Positions 59,069 through 64,000 of a stretch of DNA of 64,000 nucleotides are shown here, piece after piece. The stretch spans positions 310,001-374,000 of the forward strand of contig NZ_CP037423.1 of NCBI RefSeq assembly GCF_007754155.1. Direction: 5' to 3'. The translations under genes were made by a program, and so were the position numbers. Under the pieces are notes generated by a model. It did not search any database. It was not told the DNA's origin and was given only the letters and a program-made list of their open reading frames with translations. This stretch comes from Stieleria neptunia (GTDB taxonomy: Bacteria > Planctomycetota > Planctomycetia > Pirellulales > Pirellulaceae). The stretch's first letter is position 1, and each line of letters starts with the position of its first letter.

Positions 59069-60574
59069 ATGAACCTTCGATCCTTTCCCGTTGTCGCAGT
59101 GGCGGCAACGATGACCCTTGTCAGTCTTTTCCTGCCCAGCCCCGCCGTGTTCGGGCCCTCGGTGGCTATCGCGGCCGGGCGTCCGGCATTTGATTCCGAC
59201 AGACTTGAATCGGCGATCAAGGCCGACCTCGATGACACCGAGTCTCTCAACGCGAGCCGGATCAGTGTGGAGGTCGAAAATGGACTGGTGACCCTCGCCG
59301 GCAACGTCTCCAGTCTGATGGACAAACGCCGTGCGGGACAAATCGCCAAACGGACTCGATCGATCCAAGGTGTCCTCAATCAGCTCTACGTCGACCGCAG
59401 CGATCGCAGCGACGACGAGATTCGTGATGACGTTCTGATGCGGTTGCGTGTCAACGACAGTCTTGACCGTCCCGAAATCGTGGTCAACGTCCAAAACGGG
59501 AGCGTCGCGATGACGGGCAAGGTCGATTCGCTGGCGGAGAAGCGGCTCGCCGAAACGGCCGCCGCCGGAGTGCGTGGCGTGACCGAAGTGAAAAATCAAC
59601 TCACCGTCGCGCTGACCAGTCCACGAAGTGATGGCGAATTGCGCGAGGAAGTTCAGGCGTTGATCGTCAACTCGGTCTACTTCGACGACGTCCAAGTCCG
59701 CGTCGAGGTGGAAGATGCGCTGGTCAATTTGAGCGGCACCGTCGGTTCGGTCACCCAGAAATCGCACCTGATTGAAACGGCTGAAATCTGGGGCGTCAAA
59801 GGTGTGCTTGCCGACCAAGTTTCGGTCGATCCCGATCAACTCGATCCGACGCGACGAGCCGGTCGCTACGCAAGCGCCACCGACGAGTCGATCCGGCAGA
59901 CGCTCGATCGCGCGTTCGCGAATGACCCGGTCGTGTTTCCCTTCGCCGATTCGATTTCATCGACGGTCCAGTCCGGCGTGGTCACGCTTGACGGGACCGT
60001 TGGACGCCTGCGGGTGAAAAACGAGGCCGAGCGGTTGGCCATGGATGTGGTCGGCGTCGCTCGCGTTATCAACGAACTGGAGGTACGCTACGGAGGCAAA
60101 CCCCCGTCGGATGCCGAGATCATTCGCCTGTCCCAGCAAGCACTTTCGCGAAGCCCCAACCTCGACCGGCGTGATTTTCGCATCCATTGTCAAGCCGCGC
60201 ACGTGAGTCTGTACGGTTTGGTGGAAAGCGAATTCGAAAAACAATTGGCCGAATGGATCGTCGACGGGGTCCCCGGTGTGGTGCATGTCAACAACGCGCT
60301 TGCCGTCCAAGACGACTGGAAACCGAAAGCGGATGATCAGATCCGCGAAGACTTGGAGCGAAAACTACAGCTGGCACTGTTTGACACGTCCAATCAGATT
60401 GACGTGGAGGTCAGCGATGGAGTCGTCATTTTGACCGGTGAAGTCGACACGTGGCGTCAATGGCAAGCCGCGATGGATCTGGCGATCGAAGCCGGAGCCC
60501 GCCACCCCCACAACCTGTTGAACGTCCGCATGCACCCGCCGCACGGTGGTTCCAGGATCTACGTGCCCCGCTAA
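59069..60574 (+). CDS. Secreted protein with six BON domains
   Basis: 501 residues from the ATG at 59069, with a signal peptide-like N-terminus (PVVAVAATMTLVSLFL, then FGPSVAIAAG). Six BON repeats of about 65-75 residues follow, each ending in a NQLYVD-, NQLTVA-, INELEV- or VNNALAV-type strand and containing a V-x-G-x-V turn (TLAGNVSS, AMTGKVDS, NLSGTVGS, TLDGTVGR, SLYGLVES, ILTGEVDT). BON domains bind phospholipid and occur in OsmY-type osmotic-stress and outer-membrane proteins. It is placed with the small Cys-rich gene just upstream, plausibly one stress unit. Confidence 0.85.
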   Translation: MNLRSFPVVAVAATMTLVSLFLPSPAVFGPSVAIAAGRPAFDSDRLESAIKADLDDTESLNASRISVEVENGLVTLAGNVSSLMDKRRAGQIAKRTRSIQGVLNQLYVDRSDRSDDEIRDDVLMRLRVNDSLDRPEIVVNVQNGSVAMTGKVDSLAEKRLAETAAAGVRGVTEVKNQLTVALTSPRSDGELREEVQALIVNSVYFDDVQVRVEVEDALVNLSGTVGSVTQKSHLIETAEIWGVKGVLADQVSVDPDQLDPTRRAGRYASATDESIRQTLDRAFANDPVVFPFADSISSTVQSGVVTLDGTVGRLRVKNEAERLAMDVVGVARVINELEVRYGGKPPSDAEIIRLSQQALSRSPNLDRRDFRIHCQAAHVSLYGLVESEFEKQLAEWIVDGVPGVVHVNNALAVQDDWKPKADDQIREDLERKLQLALFDTSNQIDVEVSDGVVILTGEVDTWRQWQAAMDLAIEAGARHPHNLLNVRMHPPHGGSRIYVPR

Positions 60575-60588
60575 CGCGTTTGGGGGTT

Positions 60589-60668
60589 GTTAGCGGCAGG
60601 GCGCAAGCCCTCCGGTCTTTCAGTCTGTTTACGAGCAGCCACCGGACGGCTCGCGCCGTTCCGCTAAC
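60589..60668. repeat. Intergenic palindrome, family D
   Basis: GTTAGCGGCAGGGCGCAAGC on the left and CGGCTCGCGCCGTTCCGCTAAC on the right. The arm core GGGCGCAAGCCCTCCGG is a single-base variant of the other D copies, and the right arm is less complementary. It begins 14 bases after the BON gene stop. Confidence 0.82.
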
Positions 60669-60765
60669 AGGTTGGGGGTCAACGACGTGAGGCCGCGGCC
60701 GGGAGCGTGTAGACTGTGCGGTTGTGCCCCTTGCCCGCCTCCCGTCCCCGCCCGCCCCGATTTCC

Positions 60766-63700
60766 ATGCGTCACCTACTTTGTTGGCTTGTCCCCCTGAC
60801 GGTTTGTTGTCTTTCTTCGTGGGCCGGGGCCGAAACACTCCGGCAACCGGACCGTCTGGAGCAACAACTCGGCAGCGTGTCCCCCAGTTTCTTGGCCGAA
60901 CAGGTGCGTCGACGTGGTGACGCACGTCGCGGCGCGTTGGTGTTTTACAAGTCCGCCGCGGGGTGCGTGAAATGCCATGGCAGCGGCGCGGACGCGACAC
61001 CACTCGGTCCCGATTTGGCGACGATCGGACCGGTCACCGAAGAGCACGTGATCGAGTCGTTGCTCGATCCGTCCAAGAAGATTCGCGACGGCTATCAAAC
61101 CCACACCCTGTTGCTGGAGGACGGGTCGGTTGTGACGGGGTTGATCGCAAAAACGACCGATGACAGCGTGACCTTGCGATCGGCTTCGGATTTGACCCGC
61201 GAGACCAGCCTTGCGCGCGACGAGATTGTGCAAATGAAGCCGGCGTCCAAATCGATGATGCCCGAGGGGCTGGTCGCATCGCTGCCAGACCAGCGAGATT
61301 TCTTGGATCTGGTCCGCTACGTCAGCGAAGTCGCCGCCGGGGGGCCCGAACGATTCGCCGATTTGAAACCGCCAGCGGAGCAGTTGGCGGTCAAAGATGA
61401 CTCTCTGGATCTGGATCATGCGGGCATCATCCGCGGTTTCCGCTCGCGCGATTTCGAAGCCGGCAAGGGGATCTATCACGGCTATTGTTTCAATTGTCAC
61501 GGCAGCGATGGCAACACACCCTCGTTGCCCACCGCCCGCGCCTTCGGGACCCAAACGCTGAAGTTCGGCAGCGACCCCTACCGGATGTTCATGACCCTGA
61601 CGCGAGGCAACGGGCTGATGGCTCCGATGTCGCACCTGACCCCCAAAGAACGTTATCAGGTCGTGCACTACATCCGCGAGCAGTTCATGAAGCCGTCCAA
61701 CCCCGACTACTTCAAGGTCGACACGGACTACTTGGCAGGGTTGCCCAAGGGATCCAAAGATGGCACGGAAATCGAAAACGTGCAGCGAGATTTTGGTCCC
61801 GCCCTGGCGTCCCAATTGAAACGGCAATTCAGCAGCGTGCTGACGGTCAAGCTCGGCGATCTGACCGTCTCGTATGACCTGCACACGATGAACCAGGCCG
61901 GCATCTGGCGCGACGGGTTCTTGGATCTCAGCAACACGCAGCACGTTCGGGCGCGAGGCGAAGGGACCGCCAATCCCGACGGCCGGTCGCTCGATTTACT
62001 GGCGGGTTGGCAATGGGGGCATGACGGAACACTCGATTATCCGCGGGACCATTTGCTACCGCGGGGGCCGATGCCGAAGCGGTGGATGGACTATCGCGGG
62101 CATTATTTGCACGGCGATCAATTGGTCCTCCGTTATCGCATCGACGGCCGCGAGATTCTGGAGTTGCCGCAGCAGGGCGCGCTACGAAACTCCGTCCGGC
62201 ATTCGCTGCGAATCGGCCCGGGAAAGGCACTTGTGCTCGCGGCCGCCCAAGGCGACGCGTCGCGGGGCCGGTCGATGATTGTGCCGATCGACGGCAGCGG
62301 TGATGCCGACAAGGTTGACGCCGGCGGCGGAGACGCGGGGGCGGTGATCGCCGTGGTCGGTGCCCCGTCAGATGACGACCGTGCCGAAGCAGCGCTCGAT
62401 GTGTTCACTGCCGCGGCCGTGACCGGACAGGTCCAGGGACTGAAATGGCAGGTCGACGCGAAGCATCGATTGCAACTGGTGATTCCGGCGAGCGATCAAA
62501 CACGGCAAGTCGACGTTCACACTCTGGCGGGCCGATCGGTCGAGGATTCCAGCGGAGCAGGCGAGCACGTTTCCCTGTCGCAATTCCAAACGTTCGTTGC
62601 CGAGTCTCAATCGACATCACCGCTGGTGGAGTTCGACCGCCTGACGTCCGGCGGGCCGCTGTTGTGGCCCGACGTGTTGACGACCACCGGATACCTGGGA
62701 TTGGAACAAGGGGCGTACGCGCTCGACACGATCACGATTCCAGACGCCACGCCGTGGAACACTTGGTTTCGCACTTCGGCCTTGGACTTCTTTGCCGACG
62801 GACGGATGGCGGTTGCGACACACGGCGGCGACATCTGGATCGTTTCGGGCATCGACGACGACTTGCTGAATTTGAAATGGAAGCGATTCGCGGGCGGGTT
62901 GTACGAACCGTTCGGTGTCAAAATCGTGGACGGAAACGTCTTCGTGACGTGCAAGGATCGGCTGGTCAAACTGCACGATGCCGACGGCAACGGCGAAGCG
63001 GACTTTTATGAAAGTTACAGCGCTGATCAAGACGTTTCGGTCAACTTCCATGCCTTCAATTTTGATTTGCAAACCGATGATCAAGGCAACTTCTATTACG
63101 CCAAAAGCGGGCATGGCACGGACTCGGACATCCCCGGCGCGGTGATCAAGGTCTCGGCCGATGGGCGGCATCGAGAGGTGTATTGCACCGGTTTTCGCAC
63201 GCCCAACGGGATGGGCAGTTTGCCCGACGGCCGCGTGGTCGCCAGCGACAACCAAGGTCAATGGACGCCGGCATCCAAAATCAGCTTGCTGCGGCCGGGC
63301 GGTTTTTACGGCTGGGTCGGCAACTATTCGATCCCCGGCATGTGGGCGCCCGGCGGCGGAACGATCGACCTCGAAAAAGTCGTCCCGCCGGATGCGTTCG
63401 ACCCGCCGCTGGTTTGGATGCCACAGGAATTCGACAATTCGTGTGGCGGCCAGGCCTGGGTCGACGACGAGCGTTGGGGGCCGTTGTCGGGGCACCTGTT
63501 GCACACCAGTTTCGGCAAGGGATGGATGTATTACACGATGATCCAAGATTTTCCCGACGTCTCGCAAGCCGCGATCATCAAGTTGCCATTCGATTTCAGC
63601 ACCGGAATCATGCGCGCCCGTGTGAATCCGGCCGACGGACAAGTCTATGCCACCGGGTTGCAAGGCTGGAACGGCGGCGGACGGATCGGTCTGGGCGACA

Positions 63701-64000
63701 AAGGGATCCAGCGGCTGCGGTACACCGGAAAACCACACAAGATGGTCAGCGATTGTGCCGTCCAAGCGGACGGATTGAAGCTGCAATTCAATTTCCCGCT
63801 CGACGTCCCGTCGGCGACCGACCTGGCATCCTACGACGTGACGCACTGGAATTATCGTTGGGCGAAATCGTACGGTTCGGAAATGTATTCGCCCGAAACC
63901 GGTGAGATCGGCGTCGATGAGATGAACGTGACCAGTGTCTCGTTGGGCAGCGACGGCAAGAGCGTGCTGTTGAACATCCCTGATCTAAAACCGGTCGATC
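60766..64000 (+). CDS. PVC-type cytochrome c / sugar-dehydrogenase-like propeller protein (3' end cut by window edge)
   Basis: At least 1078 codons from the ATG at 60766, open to the window end. A signal peptide (HLLCWLVPLTVCCLSSWAGA) is followed by a PVC-type haem domain with CVKCH near 65, a second haem motif CFNCH near 240, a beta domain, and then a propeller of the same type as the protein at 3881 (FGVKIVDGNVFVTCKDRLV, GFRTPNGMGSLPDGRVVASD). The final visible part (THWNYRWAKSYGSEMYSPE) matches the tail domain of that protein. A role as an extracytoplasmic haem-dependent oxidoreductase acting on carbohydrates is inferred; the stop lies outside the window. Confidence 0.82.
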   Translation, partial: MRHLLCWLVPLTVCCLSSWAGAETLRQPDRLEQQLGSVSPSFLAEQVRRRGDARRGALVFYKSAAGCVKCHGSGADATPLGPDLATIGPVTEEHVIESLLDPSKKIRDGYQTHTLLLEDGSVVTGLIAKTTDDSVTLRSASDLTRETSLARDEIVQMKPASKSMMPEGLVASLPDQRDFLDLVRYVSEVAAGGPERFADLKPPAEQLAVKDDSLDLDHAGIIRGFRSRDFEAGKGIYHGYCFNCHGSDGNTPSLPTARAFGTQTLKFGSDPYRMFMTLTRGNGLMAPMSHLTPKERYQVVHYIREQFMKPSNPDYFKVDTDYLAGLPKGSKDGTEIENVQRDFGPALASQLKRQFSSVLTVKLGDLTVSYDLHTMNQAGIWRDGFLDLSNTQHVRARGEGTANPDGRSLDLLAGWQWGHDGTLDYPRDHLLPRGPMPKRWMDYRGHYLHGDQLVLRYRIDGREILELPQQGALRNSVRHSLRIGPGKALVLAAAQGDASRGRSMIVPIDGSGDADKVDAGGGDAGAVIAVVGAPSDDDRAEAALDVFTAAAVTGQVQGLKWQVDAKHRLQLVIPASDQTRQVDVHTLAGRSVEDSSGAGEHVSLSQFQTFVAESQSTSPLVEFDRLTSGGPLLWPDVLTTTGYLGLEQGAYALDTITIPDATPWNTWFRTSALDFFADGRMAVATHGGDIWIVSGIDDDLLNLKWKRFAGGLYEPFGVKIVDGNVFVTCKDRLVKLHDADGNGEADFYESYSADQDVSVNFHAFNFDLQTDDQGNFYYAKSGHGTDSDIPGAVIKVSADGRHREVYCTGFRTPNGMGSLPDGRVVASDNQGQWTPASKISLLRPGGFYGWVGNYSIPGMWAPGGGTIDLEKVVPPDAFDPPLVWMPQEFDNSCGGQAWVDDERWGPLSGHLLHTSFGKGWMYYTMIQDFPDVSQAAIIKLPFDFSTGIMRARVNPADGQVYATGLQGWNGGGRIGLGDKGIQRLRYTGKPHKMVSDCAVQADGLKLQFNFPLDVPSATDLASYDVTHWNYRWAKSYGSEMYSPETGEIGVDEMNVTSVSLGSDGKSVLLNIPDLKPVD

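Overview
The window looks like a chromosomal segment of a planctomycete, most likely a Pirellulales member close to Rhodopirellula or Stieleria. This is an inference from gene content. The window holds PVC-type cytochrome c and sugar-dehydrogenase-like propeller proteins, DUF1559 pseudopilin-like proteins, a LEPR-type giant surface protein with dockerin-like ends, DUF1552 and DUF1592 proteins, a Ser/Thr kinase with WD40 repeats beside a small sigma factor, a sulfatase and a GH95 enzyme. The DNA is GC-rich, coding density is moderate, and many long antisense open frames are shadows. I saw no tRNA, rRNA, CRISPR array, integrase or complete insertion sequence.

Layout. 1-3.8 kb: a fructosamine-kinase-like gene (cut by the left edge), a redoxin/haem/copper-monooxygenase/EF-hand fusion and an ECF sigma factor. 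3.9-10.7 kb (minus): a secreted propeller protein, a multihaem DUF1080/PA14 protein, a DUF1559 protein and a lone M41-like zinc protease. 10.8-17.3 kb: an FHA-GAF-class III cyclase, a double DinB protein, an alpha/beta hydrolase and a membrane-bound spermidine-synthase-like protein. 17.7-22.7 kb: sigma factor plus WD40 kinase. 23.0-29.3 kb: a 2086-residue surface protein built from a duplicated lectin/Calx-beta/propeller block. 29.4-36.2 kb: a small membrane protein, a likely gene remnant, a LamG-like protein and the DUF1552/DUF1592 pair. 36.7-40.6 kb: dps-mscL, then a MetOD1-like protein overlapping a hybrid histidine kinase. 41.0-48.0 kb: DoxX-like and SDR genes, a sulfatase, a membrane protein, an AHSA1-type protein, a dodecin-like gene with a broken 5' end, and GH95. 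48.5-56.1 kb: DUF1559 protein, small lipoprotein and a 1892-residue hybrid kinase. 56.6-60.6 kb: an envelope/stress-like group (AI-2E-type permease, PRC-barrel protein, a 57-residue Cys-rich protein, a six-BON protein). 60.8-64.0 kb: a PVC cytochrome/propeller protein cut by the right edge.

The most unusual feature is the intergenic DNA. At least a dozen large palindromes of about six sequence families sit between genes. Several families share one design, with each arm itself a small hairpin around a TCC/TTCC (or GGA/GGAA) loop, but with different, compensated stem sequences. In places one palindrome sits inside another (31344-31546, 40556-40670, 50258-50383).

Working together: the secreted cytochrome, propeller, sulfatase, GH95 and lectin proteins point to polysaccharide capture and breakdown at or outside the cell surface. 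The sigma factors, kinases and cyclase point to heavy signalling investment. The dps-mscL and BON/PRC groups point to stress handling. Start codons were usually moved downstream of the longest open frame, to a signal peptide, a Shine-Dalgarno sequence or the end of a repeat. Many starts are therefore judgement calls, as noted per gene.
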